Of a DNA stretch of 64,000 nt, positions 1-7,951 are shown piece after piece (positions within the stretch are counted from its first letter, which is position 1; every line of letters begins with the position of its first letter). The stretch is taken from positions 1-64,000 of the forward strand of contig JARGGJ010000003.1 of the NCBI GenBank assembly GCA_029210915.1, in the 5' to 3' direction. The notes under the pieces were generated by a model. That model did no database searches and was not told the origin of the DNA. It saw only the letters and a list, made by a program, of their open reading frames with translations. This DNA is from Patescibacteria group bacterium. GTDB lineage: Bacteria; Patescibacteriota; Patescibacteriia; 2-12-FULL-60-25. A program made the translations under genes and the position numbers.

Positions 1-251
1 GGTGTATATTCTTTTTTTCTGAAATTCTTAGGACATTTACTCTGTTCTTCCAGGCTAAACAGATTGGATTCATCAAAGCGATTTTGCCATTTATAGAAAG
101 TTTTGGGGGTTATACCGAAGTACCTCGCTGTTTTATATGCATCATTTTTACCCTTGGTTTCATACCAAATAATCCACTCTAGTTTAGTGTGAGCTCTTTT
201 AGAGAGTTTAAGTTTTTTTGCTGTTTCCCGCCATCTCATGTGTTTATTCAT
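1..251 (-). CDS. integrase/transposase, N-terminal part (cut by window edge)
   Basis: The first 83 codons read on the minus strand from an ATG at 251 and run off the window. They hold a basic N-terminus followed by a helix-turn-helix at about residues 38-60 (key run ARYFGITPKTFYKW) and a linker (SLEEQSKCPK). This layout is typical of the N-terminus of IS481/rve-type integrases that are frequent in Patescibacteria; the DDE core would lie outside the window. I see no inverted-repeat end in the 220 bases upstream. Family assignment is by motif resemblance only. Confidence 0.6.
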   Translation of the reverse strand, partial: MNKHMRWRETAKKLKLSKRAHTKLEWIIWYETKGKNDAYKTARYFGITPKTFYKWQNRFDESNLFSLEEQSKCPKNFRKKEYT

Positions 252-474
252 GAGTATCGGTATTTTGGGCTTAAAACTCTTTGGAAGTGATTTTGAGGTT
301 AGATATAGCCACTTCTGCTTCGATGTGATTGGCATAGATCGGTATCTTACCTGAGTTCCTGAGGAATCTCGGGTTGTTACCGATGTGTCTCATCAAGTGC
401 AGAATCACCAGTTCGGGTTGACCACATGGGAATCAACCCTAACAGCACAATAAATCAACGCTATTCACTGCTCA
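252..474. other. non-coding stretch upstream of transposase
   Basis: There is no convincing reading frame. It contains short imperfect inverted words (GGTTGA near 415 with TCAACC near 433) and ends in a small CACTGCTCACTAACCACTGTTCACTG word array that runs into the 3' end of the glycosyltransferase gene. It may hold the end of the element, but I cannot define a boundary. Confidence 0.4.
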
Positions 475-1620
475 CTAACCACTGTTCACTGATCTGATAA
501 GTGTTTGATATACAATCTCCGCGCTTTTCTCCCAGCTAAACCTCTCCGCCTGCTTAAGCCCCATTTCCGACCTTAACCCGCAAGCTCTATCATCTGTAAC
601 ACAAGTCAAAAAAACCGAAGCCCAACCATCCTCATCTTTTGGATCTATCACCATTCCAGCCTCGCCGACAACCTCGGGCAAAGCTCCCGCTTTACTAACC
701 GCAACAGGTGTACCGGCTTGCATGGCTTCTAAAGCTACAAGCCCAAAACCTTCATCCAAAGATGGCACCATAACCATACTCGCTCCCAAGAGCAAAGTTC
801 TTTTTTGATCTTCGGTCACGCTTTTATATCTATGAAAAAACTGCCCCTCAATTCCCGTCAAACTTTTAATCTCCTGTTCAACATCCTCATACTTCCAGCC
901 ACTGGAACCCGCCACAACCAAATCCGGCGCATTCGCGGATTTCCGTTTTGCACTTTTCCAAGCTCTCATCAACATTGCAACGTTCTTCCTTGGCTCCACA
1001 GTCCCCAAACACAAAACAAAATCCCTCGTCAACCCAAGCTCCCGCTCACAAAACTGTTTCGCTTCCGCTCTTCGTAGTTCGTAGTTCGTAGTTCGTAGTT
1101 CGCCAAGCTTAGAGTCGCCCCCCTCATACGTCACCATGATCTTTCCCGAATCGATCTTAAGCAGCCTCACAATTTGTGACTTCGTATATTCTGAAACCGC
1201 AAGGATAACCGGTGCGCGTTTTAATCCTTTCTTAAAAAGATAAGTTGTAATCTGTCTTTGTAACCAAGGCTGATTAAAATACTCCGGATGCTCAAAAATA
1301 ATCAAATCATGCACCCAAGGAATTGTTGGCACATTCAAAGCCGGCGCAATCGATCCACCCGGTACAAAAAGTAAATCGCAAGATTGATCCATCATCGCAT
1401 TGCGCAAAGATCTCCCCGTCGCATCTTTCAACCTCACAACATCCCCCATCTCCCACTTCGCTCCCTCAGCTACGTAATACCTAATATCCACGTGGGACGT
1501 AGGACGTGCGACGTGCGACGATAAATGTTCACAAAGCGCCCTAGTCGCATGTGCCACCCCGGCACCGTCGGATCCATCCGCCGGCAAGCATCTAAGATCA
1601 ACTCCAATTACTTTTTTCAT
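475..1620 (-). CDS. GT4-family glycosyltransferase with in-frame heptamer arrays
   Basis: 381 residues, GT-B fold, group 1 (GT4). It likely transfers a sugar from a nucleotide-sugar donor during cell-surface glycan assembly at the cytoplasmic membrane face. Visible are the N-terminal Rossmann half, the inter-domain start of the second half (GTVEPRKNV, near residue 206) and the family E-x7-E donor motif (EGFGLVALE, near residue 290). Two tandem heptanucleotide arrays lie inside the coding region (1491-1520 and 1071-1102) and encode residues around 33-44 and 173-183. The same kind of word array is normally seen between genes in this window. Because seven is not a multiple of three, gain or loss of one unit would shift the frame. 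Acceptor and sugar cannot be told from sequence. ATG start; no clear SD. Confidence 0.85.
   Translation of the reverse strand: MKKVIGVDLRCLPADGSDGAGVAHATRALCEHLSSHVARPTSHVDIRYYVAEGAKWEMGDVVRLKDATGRSLRNAMMDQSCDLLFVPGGSIAPALNVPTIPWVHDLIIFEHPEYFNQPWLQRQITTYLFKKGLKRAPVILAVSEYTKSQIVRLLKIDSGKIMVTYEGGDSKLGELRTTNYELRRAEAKQFCERELGLTRDFVLCLGTVEPRKNVAMLMRAWKSAKRKSANAPDLVVAGSSGWKYEDVEQEIKSLTGIEGQFFHRYKSVTEDQKRTLLLGASMVMVPSLDEGFGLVALEAMQAGTPVAVSKAGALPEVVGEAGMVIDPKDEDGWASVFLTCVTDDRACGLRSEMGLKQAERFSWEKSAEIVYQTLIRSVNSG
1071..1102. repeat. heptamer tandem array inside GT4 gene (about 4.5 copies)
   Basis: Units TTCGTAG repeat four times plus TTCG. The array is read in frame on the minus strand as residues around 173-183 of the glycosyltransferase. 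A second array of the same period is at 1491-1520. Confidence 0.95.
1491..1520. repeat. heptamer tandem array inside GT4 gene (about 4.3 copies)
   Basis: Units CGTGGGA, CGTAGGA, CGTGCGA, CGTGCGA, then CG. They are slightly diverged but all seven bases long. The array encodes residues around 33-44 of the glycosyltransferase, before the first conserved block. Confidence 0.95.
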
Positions 1621-1665
1621 AAAAAAATTTTATAATGTCGTGACGGATGAGTTCATCAAGTTTAA

Positions 1666-1733
1666 AGTAACAAGTTCATCAGGAGAAGCTTAAATTACTC
1701 TTGTCGAACTTTAGACTTGATGAACTTGTTACT
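1666..1733. repeat. 16-bp perfect inverted repeat (AGTTCATCA family)
   Basis: The arms 1666-1681 and 1718-1733 (AGTAACAAGTTCATCA and its complement) are perfect and enclose 36 bases with further GTTCATCA-like words. The right arm overlaps the stop codon of the D,D-peptidase gene. A related repeat is at 4424-4482. It could form a hairpin between two minus-strand genes, but has no long T-run. Confidence 0.8.
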
Positions 1734-2676
1734 ACCTCCAAGTATAAGCATCAAAAACCCAAGCCGTTAGCGCCTTCACATCATCATACCTGGCGAAATG
1801 ATTATTACTTCCAAGTAAAACCGTAACAACCTCATCTCCATCCCCATTACGTGTAACCTGAGCAAGATTGTATCCGGTGGTTGGCAAAGAGCCCGTCTTT
1901 GCGCCTATGATTCTATAAGGCGCTTTATTCAAATAAGAAAACATTAACAAGTTCGTTGTATCAATTGTATATTGCCATGCCACTTTGGTTGTTAATATCA
2001 AAGAAGATTCTTGCATGGCATCTCTTATCTCAGCCTTTCGAATAGCCACGGTAAGCAAGGCGGCAATATCGGCAGCGCTTCCTTTATTTTCTTCGTCCAA
2101 ACCGGTTGGATCCACAAAATGCAAAGAATCCAAATCCAGCTCCCCGGCCTTTTTATTCATCTTCTCGATAAATTCCGCTCTTGTCATCCCGCTTGTTCTG
2201 GCAAAGGCATTACCAAGTTCATTTACCGAACCCACCATAAGAGCTCGAAGCGCGTCTTTCCGTGGAATCGTATCTCCAATTCTTAAAACAGCTCTGCTTT
2301 CTCTATCAAAATCTTCTCTAACCAATGTAATATCACCCTCTAAACCAACCTCACTTTCCAAAACAACCAAAGCCGTCATTAACTTGGTCAAACTGGCAAT
2401 GGAACGCACATCGTGTGCTTTATAGGCATACAAAACCCCAGCACTTTTTACATCCGCAACAAAAGCGCTTTTACCGGAATGCTTAATTCCCAAATCGTTA
2501 AGATCTTTTTTATTTGGCGGTAAATTTATTTTTTCTGCAACATCAACCTCGGCAACCCGAACAAGTTGAGGCTCCACGGGCACGCTTAAACCATACATCT
2601 GCATTGGATGTATTCCGATACTCGGTGCCGGTGCCAGCGACAAAGCCGCCAAGAGAGCAAACAAACTATTCAACAT
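1732..2676 (-). CDS. D-alanyl-D-alanine carboxypeptidase-like protein (peptidase S11)
   Basis: 314 residues from the ATG at 2676. It is a penicillin-binding-protein-type serine peptidase acting on peptidoglycan stem peptides outside the membrane. The three active-site motifs are in order: SLTK (residues 95-98, nucleophile S95), SVN (150-152) and KTG (260-262). A hydrophobic stretch at about residues 3-16 serves as a signal peptide or anchor. The frame continues upstream to a GTG at 2757, but that part is made of intergenic word repeats (AATCCTGTTAATC), and AAGGT sits just before the 2676 ATG, so I chose the latter. A carboxypeptidase versus endopeptidase role (DacA- or PbpG-like) is not decided. 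Confidence 0.88.
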   Translation of the reverse strand: MLNSLFALLAALSLAPAPSIGIHPMQMYGLSVPVEPQLVRVAEVDVAEKINLPPNKKDLNDLGIKHSGKSAFVADVKSAGVLYAYKAHDVRSIASLTKLMTALVVLESEVGLEGDITLVREDFDRESRAVLRIGDTIPRKDALRALMVGSVNELGNAFARTSGMTRAEFIEKMNKKAGELDLDSLHFVDPTGLDEENKGSAADIAALLTVAIRKAEIRDAMQESSLILTTKVAWQYTIDTTNLLMFSYLNKAPYRIIGAKTGSLPTTGYNLAQVTRNGDGDEVVTVLLGSNNHFARYDDVKALTAWVFDAYTWR

Positions 2677-2795
2677 ATGACCTTGATTAACAGGATTACC
2701 ATGATTTAACAAGATTTTAATTAAGAAAAAATTTTTATTTATACAACTTCTATCCACTGATCACCGCCCCCCCCTCTGTCCACTCACTATAATAC

Positions 2796-2842
2796 AAAGT
2801 ACTAGGACTAGGACTAGGACTAGGACTAAGTACTAGGACTTA
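2796..2842. repeat. hexamer tandem array (GGACTA)
   Basis: The word ACTAGG is repeated about five times, bounded by AAGTACTA copies, in the gap between the S11 peptidase and scpB. It is one of many such intergenic word arrays in this window. Confidence 0.9.
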
Positions 2843-2845
2843 ATT

Positions 2846-3436
2846 TTAGACAGCCAGTTCCTCCCCCTTCTCTCCATCTTGATTCTCATCGGTCTTTTCC
2901 GGTTCTTTAAGTTGATCCAACATATCCGATATCGCAGTATGACCCCGAAGCTCATCATAATCGGGCAAATCTTTAATGGATTTCAATCCCAAATGATTCA
3001 AAAAATCAAAAGTTACCGCATATGTTGCTTGCCCTAATCGCATATCTTCTTTTTGTTCAATCAAACCCCTAATCATCAAATTCCTCAAAATCATCGATGA
3101 TTGCACACCGCGGATTTGCTCCAACTCAGGCCTGGTCATTGGCCCGCGATAAGCGAGGATGGTAAGCGCTTCCAAAGACGCGCGTGTCAGCTCGCCTTGC
3201 TCCTCATCTTTCACAACTTTTTGCACAAATTCTGCAGCCTCGGGGTGCGAAACCAGCGCAACCTCTTTTTCATAGCGTTGCAACAAAATACCCCGATCTT
3301 CGAGTTTACTTTCCAAAAGATCCAAAGCCTCAGAAATCTCTTCCGCTTTTTTCTCAGTTATCTCCCCCAGCTTACGCTCTGATAGAGGTTTGCCTGAGGC
3401 GAATAGTATCGCTTCAATTGTTTGTTCTAGATTCAT
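2846..3436 (-). CDS. scpB: segregation and condensation protein B
   Basis: 196 residues. ScpB is a winged-helix subunit that joins ScpA and the SMC ATPase to form the bacterial condensin for chromosome compaction and segregation. The N-terminus (LEQTIEAILFASGKPLS) and the core around LTRASLEALTILAYRGPMTRPELEQIRGV are strongly ScpB-like. The C-terminus is acidic. The ATG at 3436 was chosen over an in-frame TTG two codons upstream. scpA lies 149 bases upstream on the same strand, so the pair is in the usual scpA-scpB order, although split by a word-repeat gap. Confidence 0.95.
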   Translation of the reverse strand: MNLEQTIEAILFASGKPLSERKLGEITEKKAEEISEALDLLESKLEDRGILLQRYEKEVALVSHPEAAEFVQKVVKDEEQGELTRASLEALTILAYRGPMTRPELEQIRGVQSSMILRNLMIRGLIEQKEDMRLGQATYAVTFDFLNHLGLKSIKDLPDYDELRGHTAISDMLDQLKEPEKTDENQDGEKGEELAV

Positions 3437-3448
3437 ATTCAATTAGTA

Positions 3449-3571
3449 ATATGTCTTAACGTCGTAACGGGGTTAGGGACAAGTCTTAACGTCGTAACGT
3501 CTTAACGGAGTTGTTCGGTGGGTTCGCACGTTATGACGTTATGACGTTATGACGTTAAGACTTTATGACGA
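3449..3571. repeat. octamer word arrays forming an inverted pair between scpA and scpB
   Basis: The words GTCTTAACGTCGTAACG (3449-3515) are followed by CGTTATGA repeated three times (3533-3560). The two sides are roughly complementary (GTCTTAACG versus CGTTAAGAC), so the whole 120 bases could fold on itself. No T-run typical of a terminator is seen. Confidence 0.85.
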
Positions 3572-3585
3572 GATTACATCCTGAT

Positions 3586-4329
3586 TCAAAGCTCCGAATA
3601 TTCAGCCAGCGGATCCCGATTAGGTGCCTCGGGGTTGGCACTGATATCAATATCTTCAAAAATCGCACCCTGATTAACAATGATAAACTTTTGTTTAATC
3701 AACTCTAAAAGTGCTAAAAACCCAACAATAGCTTCCTGCTTGTGTTTAGCTCCTTTTATAAACTGACTAAACTTAACCTTGGCATGCTTGCCGATTCTCC
3801 CGTAAAGATCTCTAATCTTTTCATGGATAGATACCGCGCGCTCAACAGCCGCCTTGGGCAACCTGACTATCGGCTCAATACGTAAAATCACTCGATTCAT
3901 AACTTCAAGCATGAGAGTAATATCCACTCCTTTAGGCGGTACAAAAGAAATATCTCTTTTCCTCTGTGTAATAATCCTACGATGATATAAAACATTTCCC
4001 GAACTCCACATTTGATCCAATTCTTTAGCTGCCGCCACAAACATTTGATACTGGCGTAATTGCGCCTCTAAATCCATACCCTCTTCCATTTCTTCATCCT
4101 CAAAGTCAGGCATTAATAACTTTGATTTTAGATAAACAAGCTTGGATGCAACCACTAAAAAATCCGCCGTTTCCTCGGGCGGAACTGTTTGCGCTTCCAT
4201 ATACTTTACAAATTGATCCGTAACACCGGCAAGTGATATATCCGAAATCTCCAGCTCATTCTTTTCGACAAGCTGAAGAAGAAGGTCCAAAGGACCCTCA
4301 AAGTGCTCTACCTGCACCAAATATGCCAT
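3586..4329 (-). CDS. scpA: segregation and condensation protein A
   Basis: 247 residues. ScpA is the kleisin that bridges the SMC heads and recruits ScpB. The N-terminal signature (VEHFEGPLDLLLQLVEKNELEI) and the following DISLAGVTDQFVKYM are diagnostic. The C-terminal winged helix around residues 195-230 (FLALLELIKQKFIIVNQ) binds the SMC head in known members. ATG start without an SD. No smc gene is in the window. Confidence 0.95.
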   Translation of the reverse strand: MAYLVQVEHFEGPLDLLLQLVEKNELEISDISLAGVTDQFVKYMEAQTVPPEETADFLVVASKLVYLKSKLLMPDFEDEEMEEGMDLEAQLRQYQMFVAAAKELDQMWSSGNVLYHRRIITQRKRDISFVPPKGVDITLMLEVMNRVILRIEPIVRLPKAAVERAVSIHEKIRDLYGRIGKHAKVKFSQFIKGAKHKQEAIVGFLALLELIKQKFIIVNQGAIFEDIDISANPEAPNRDPLAEYSEL

Positions 4330-4369
4330 GTTGCAAATGATACAAGAATTCCCGTTTTTTGGCTAGATC

Positions 4370-4398
4370 TTGACATTTTTGCCATTTTATGGTGATAT
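4370..4398 (+). promoter_or_regulatory. sigma70-type promoter for 4516 gene pair
   Basis: TTGACA at 4370-4375, 17-base spacer, TGATAT at 4393-4398 (ATATAA overlaps it two bases downstream). The predicted transcript has a leader of about 110 bases that contains the 4424-4482 inverted repeat. Confidence 0.6.
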
Positions 4399-4423
4399 AA
4401 CACATTCGTTACAAGTTCATCAT

Positions 4424-4482
4424 GATTAAAGTTCATCAAGAGTTACTTAAACAACCATGACTTCTCTTGATGAACTTTAATC
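4424..4482. repeat. 19-bp perfect inverted repeat in leader of 4516 gene
   Basis: The arms 4424-4442 and 4464-4482 (GATTAAAGTTCATCAAGAG and its complement) have a 21-base loop. The repeat lies between the promoter and the SD of the 4516 gene and is a diverged relative of the repeat at 1666-1733. Confidence 0.85.
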
Positions 4483-4515
4483 TTTAGACTTGATAAACTC
4501 CCAAAAGGAGGCCTC

Positions 4516-4770
4516 ATGCCGTACCTTTCACAACCACCCGAACCTATTTTGCGAGACGCGATAGAACAAACACAGCTCACAAACTTCCGTAGAATCATCA
4601 AGCATTTTGGCTGGAATGTGATACCCTTCAAACTTTTTCAGCATAGCTTAACAACTTGTAATTTCTCCCCAAAATTCAATCTTGAATGGCTGCACACTTT
4701 CTACGAAGTCTACGCAACTCCTCTGGAAAAAAAGGAAATGCTCAACGCCGGATACCAACCCAGGAGTTAA
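4516..4770 (+). CDS. small unknown protein, tandem paralog 1
   Basis: 84 residues, no family recognised. An AAGGAGG SD stands eight bases before the ATG. The C-terminal half (LHTFYEVYATPLEKKEMLNAGYQP) is clearly related to that of the next gene (LHMFYSGAATSIERKEMLRAGYQP), so the two arose by duplication. Both are followed by one terminator at 5011. There is no signal peptide or membrane segment, so it is probably cytoplasmic. It is an isolated plus-strand cassette among minus-strand housekeeping genes. Confidence 0.75.
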   Translation: MPYLSQPPEPILRDAIEQTQLTNFRRIIKHFGWNVIPFKLFQHSLTTCNFSPKFNLEWLHTFYEVYATPLEKKEMLNAGYQPRS

Positions 4771-4773
4771 AAA

Positions 4774-4998
4774 ATGCCAAATAGAGATGAAGACATTTCT
4801 TGGGAACTCATCCGCATGAACGTTGCTTTTATGGGCTGGTCGTTCATCATTCGCCGAGAAGCAATTCAACACACCATGGCGATTACCACCTTCGACGACC
4901 TCTCTCACTATCAAACTCTGCACATGTTTTATAGCGGAGCCGCCACTTCAATAGAACGGAAAGAAATGCTCAGGGCCGGCTATCAGCCCATTTGCTAA
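4774..4998 (+). CDS. small unknown protein, tandem paralog 2
   Basis: 74 residues, starting three bases after the stop of its paralog, so it is probably translationally coupled. It ends with the same ERKEMLRAGYQP-type motif. The N-terminal part (ISWELIRMNVAFMGWSFI) differs in length from paralog 1 but keeps the W-x-x-x-F spacing. Function is unknown. Confidence 0.72.
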   Translation: MPNRDEDISWELIRMNVAFMGWSFIIRREAIQHTMAITTFDDLSHYQTLHMFYSGAATSIERKEMLRAGYQPIC

Positions 4999-5010
4999 CA
5001 ACTACAAACA

Positions 5011-5040
5011 AGCCTCCGAATCTCGGAGGCTGTTATTTTT
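5011..5040 (+). terminator. rho-independent terminator of 4516-4998 cassette
   Basis: The stem AGCCTCCGA/TCGGAGGCT has a three-base loop and is followed by GTTATTTTT. Confidence 0.88.
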
Positions 5041-5128
5041 GAATTTTCTTCCAGGATGACCACACAGGATCATCCCTACAGGAACCTAGTTACTAATCAA
5101 ACTCTTGCTATTTGCCATTTGCCATTTT

Positions 5129-6232
5129 CTATTTCCCAATCACATCCACCCCAATCGCTTCCCTCACATTCTTAAACCCATCCTCTTTAAGCTTTGCCGA
5201 TAATTCCCGCATCAATTGTGATGGCCATAACGGCCCGTGATAAATGAGCCCCGTAACAATCTGCACAGCCGATGCTCCCAAACGAATTTTACGATACAAA
5301 TCATCCACCGAATCTATCCCGCCAATTCCAATAAACTCAAATCGATATCCTCCATTTTTTGCCATAAAAGCCAAAGCCTTATCAGCCTTGTTTCTAAGCC
5401 CCGGACCCGAAACTCCTCCGCTCTTAAGCTCATCTTTCTTTGGAGAAATCAATCCATCTCGGCTATGGGTCAAATTTGTTAATACAAATCCCTTTGCCCA
5501 TGGATACGGTTCCGTGTCGCGTAATATCTCTAACATTCTATCTTCTGATAACTCCGGAGAAAGTTTAAAAAACACGGGTTTAAAAGGATGTAAATCGTTT
5601 ATTCTTTTTAAAAGCTCACGATACAAATTCGAATCATCACAATACAGGCAATCATCACCCACGTTAGGGCAAGAAACATTTACCGTTACATAGTTTGCAT
5701 ATAATTGCAGTTTTTGAAACGCCATCAACAAATCTTCAAGCCCGGCCTCTCCGGATAAATTTGGAACATTGGATTTAGCCACCGAAATACCAACAGGTAT
5801 CGGCCATTCTTCCGATTCTTCCGCAAATCTTTGTCTGCAAACATCAGCGCCCGAGCTAACCAATCCGTAATTTACAACCAAAGCATTATCAAGCGGTAAT
5901 CTCCATAAACGTGGCCGTGGATTCCCCGGACTCATTTGACCGGTAACAGTTCCTACCTCAACAAACGAAAATCCAACCTCTTTTAAGATTTTCACAATTC
6001 TCCCCTCTTTATCAAACCCCGCCCCAACACCAAGCGGATGCGCAAGCTTGATTCCGGCGATATCTGTCTCAAGCACTTCATCCGCAACAGGCCAACAAAA
6101 ACCTCTCACCAACCACCTCGTAAACCCGGTCTTTCCCAAAATCCTGCCAACAAAATTAAAAAAATGATGCATGGCCTCCGGGTCAAACAGAAAAAACACT
6201 GGTTTTAGAATCTTCTCGTAAATAAACGACAT
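5129..6232 (-). CDS. pyrD: dihydroorotate dehydrogenase, class 2 (quinone-linked)
   Basis: 367 residues. It oxidises dihydroorotate to orotate with FMN, the fourth step of pyrimidine synthesis. An N-terminal helical region of about 45 residues (membrane/quinone site in class 2 enzymes) precedes the barrel. FMN/substrate motifs are visible: GVGAGFDKEG near residue 70, NYGLVSSGADV near 120, VTVNVSCPN near 183 (class 2 enzymes use a serine base in this region), and the GIGGIDSVDDLYRKIRLGAS phosphate-binding end. pyrF is at 48507, far away and on the other strand. An additional CDCLYC-like cluster (DDCLYCDD) after the catalytic loop is unusual. Confidence 0.93.
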   Translation of the reverse strand: MSFIYEKILKPVFFLFDPEAMHHFFNFVGRILGKTGFTRWLVRGFCWPVADEVLETDIAGIKLAHPLGVGAGFDKEGRIVKILKEVGFSFVEVGTVTGQMSPGNPRPRLWRLPLDNALVVNYGLVSSGADVCRQRFAEESEEWPIPVGISVAKSNVPNLSGEAGLEDLLMAFQKLQLYANYVTVNVSCPNVGDDCLYCDDSNLYRELLKRINDLHPFKPVFFKLSPELSEDRMLEILRDTEPYPWAKGFVLTNLTHSRDGLISPKKDELKSGGVSGPGLRNKADKALAFMAKNGGYRFEFIGIGGIDSVDDLYRKIRLGASAVQIVTGLIYHGPLWPSQLMRELSAKLKEDGFKNVREAIGVDVIGK

Positions 6233-6242
6233 AACTCGTGCT

Positions 6243-6392
6243 TCACTGCGTTTCGCAAAATAACAAATAATAATTTATAAATAATAAAGAAAATACAACC
6301 GCTCGCTTTGTAATTTGTAATTTGTAAATTTATTATTTAAATGATACCTCTCGCTTTGTTATTTATTATTTGTTATTTGTTAATTATAGTGA
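6243..6392. repeat. TTATTTG-type word arrays on both sides of aspS 3' end
   Basis: AATAACAAATAATAATTTATAAATAATAAAG (6258-6288 region) is followed by inverted words TTTGTAATTTGTAA and TTTGTTATTTATTATTTGTTATTTG. The second array overlaps the last codons of aspS, so the stop region of the gene is made from the repeat (TIINK end). Confidence 0.8.
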
Positions 6393-7767
6393 TATTTGCT
6401 TCCGCTATCTGTTCCGTAGAAAGCTCCGACGGTGCTCCCATTAGCAAATCTCTCGCATCTCCGGTCTTTGGAAAGGCGATTACCTCGCGGATTGATGGTT
6501 CGTTGCAAAGCAACATCGCCAAGCGATCAAGCCCTGGCGCCGAACCTCCATGCGGAGGCGCGCCAAACTTAAATGCTTCCAGCATGTGCCCAAACTTTTC
6601 CTGCACATCCTCGTCCGATAATCCCAATGTCTTAAATACTTTAGCCTGAATCTCGGGCTTGTGAATTCTTATCGATCCGGATGATACTTCGTAACCATTT
6701 AGTACCAAATCCCAAGTATCAGCTCGCACTTTAAGTGGCTCACTATCCAACAACTCTTCATCCTCCGGATTAATCATACAAAATGGATGATGCGCGGTCG
6801 TCATCTGCCCTTGTGAGTTAAGCTCGAACATCGGGAAGTCAACAATCCAAGCAAAAGCCAATTCATTTGGATCATTCTTATCCTCACGCAAATCCGGCTT
6901 ATCAGTTCCATATTTTTCCATGGACTCAGCGTAAGTTAAAATCTTAAACGGTTTAAAGGTCATTTTCTTATCCGGCACAACCTCTTTCACCATCTCCGTC
7001 ATCATTCCCTCCAGTACTTCCAAAATGTCTTCGCGATCCACAAAAGACATTTCCAGATCCAACTGAGTAAACTCGGGTTGCCTATCACCACGCGCATCCT
7101 CATCACGGTAACATCGGGCGATTTGATAATACTTCTCCATTCCGGCCACCATGAGCAACTGCTTAAACTGTTGCGGTGATTGCGGCAAAACATAAAACTT
7201 ACCCGGATGCTGGCGCGATGGAACTAAATACTCACGAGCACCCTCCGGAGTACCTTTAACCAAAGTTGGTGTCTCAATTTCCAAAAATCCCTTATCATCC
7301 AAATACTTTCTAAAACTCGTAATCATCTTAGCGCGAATCTCAAGGTTTTTCTTCATCCTCTCTGTCCGCAAATCCAAGTAACGATATTTGAGTCTAAGCT
7401 CCTCACTTACAGCCGATGTATCACCATCAACTTCAAAAGGCGGAGTCTCCGCATGATTATAAACTTGAATATCCTTAGCCAAAACCTCTACTTCACCGGT
7501 AGCCATATTTGGATTTATCTGTTTCTCACCGCGTTTATTTACAACTCCCGTAATCGCCAGGCAATCCTCCGATCTCAAACTCTCCATTACCTCTTTTCCG
7601 CGATCCGAAAGTTCACTTGGGACCAACACTACCTGAACAATACCGCTTCTATCGCGCATATCTAAAAAAATTATCTTCCCCATGTCGCGCCTTACATTTA
7701 CCCAGCCTTTAATTACCACTTCTTCGCCAATTTTTTGCGAAGTTTCGCTATTCATAACTCTTTTCAT
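6373..7767 (-). CDS. aspS: aspartyl-tRNA synthetase lacking most of the GAD domain
   Basis: 464 residues. It charges tRNA-Asp (possibly also tRNA-Asn) with aspartate. The OB-fold anticodon domain (residues 1-110) is followed by the bacterial-type class II core with motif 2 (CYRDEDARGDRQPEFTQLD) and motif 3 (GAPPHGGSAPGLDRLAML). Typical bacterial AspRS has about 590 residues because of a GAD insertion of about 120 between motifs 2 and 3. Here the chain goes from YGTDKPDLR almost directly to AFAWIVDFPMFE, so that insertion is nearly absent. asnS is present at 10581, so the cell does not need AspRS to make Asn-tRNA. ATG at 7767; a second ATG four codons in is possible. Confidence 0.95.
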   Translation of the reverse strand: MKRVMNSETSQKIGEEVVIKGWVNVRRDMGKIIFLDMRDRSGIVQVVLVPSELSDRGKEVMESLRSEDCLAITGVVNKRGEKQINPNMATGEVEVLAKDIQVYNHAETPPFEVDGDTSAVSEELRLKYRYLDLRTERMKKNLEIRAKMITSFRKYLDDKGFLEIETPTLVKGTPEGAREYLVPSRQHPGKFYVLPQSPQQFKQLLMVAGMEKYYQIARCYRDEDARGDRQPEFTQLDLEMSFVDREDILEVLEGMMTEMVKEVVPDKKMTFKPFKILTYAESMEKYGTDKPDLREDKNDPNELAFAWIVDFPMFELNSQGQMTTAHHPFCMINPEDEELLDSEPLKVRADTWDLVLNGYEVSSGSIRIHKPEIQAKVFKTLGLSDEDVQEKFGHMLEAFKFGAPPHGGSAPGLDRLAMLLCNEPSIREVIAFPKTGDARDLLMGAPSELSTEQIAEANITIINK

Positions 7768-7831
7768 ATGCCCACAAGAGTACCTAAAAAACCTTTAGAT
7801 GACAAGTTTAATAGCTAAGTGATTGGCTGTG

Positions 7832-7944
7832 GGATAAACTCACTCTAAATCTCTCTCTTAAGATCAAGAGAGAGACTTCAGAAAACAGTTTTTAAGAACC
7901 CCCTCTATTGATCTTAAGAGAGGGGGCCGGGGGTGAGTTTATCC
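7832..7944. repeat. nested inverted-repeat element between aspS and 8251 gene
   Basis: The outer arms 7832-7843 and 7933-7944 (GGATAAACTCAC and complement) are perfect. Inside are TCTCTCTTAAGATC and its complement (GATCTTAAGAGAG). The element is 113 bases, looks like a small palindromic (MITE-like) insertion, and carries no frame. Confidence 0.75.
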
Positions 7945-7951
7945 TTGAGCT

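Noticed and set aside
2677-2757. Upstream GTG start for the S11 peptidase
   Set aside because: The added 27 residues come from intergenic AATCCTGTTAATC words and would push the signal peptide inward.
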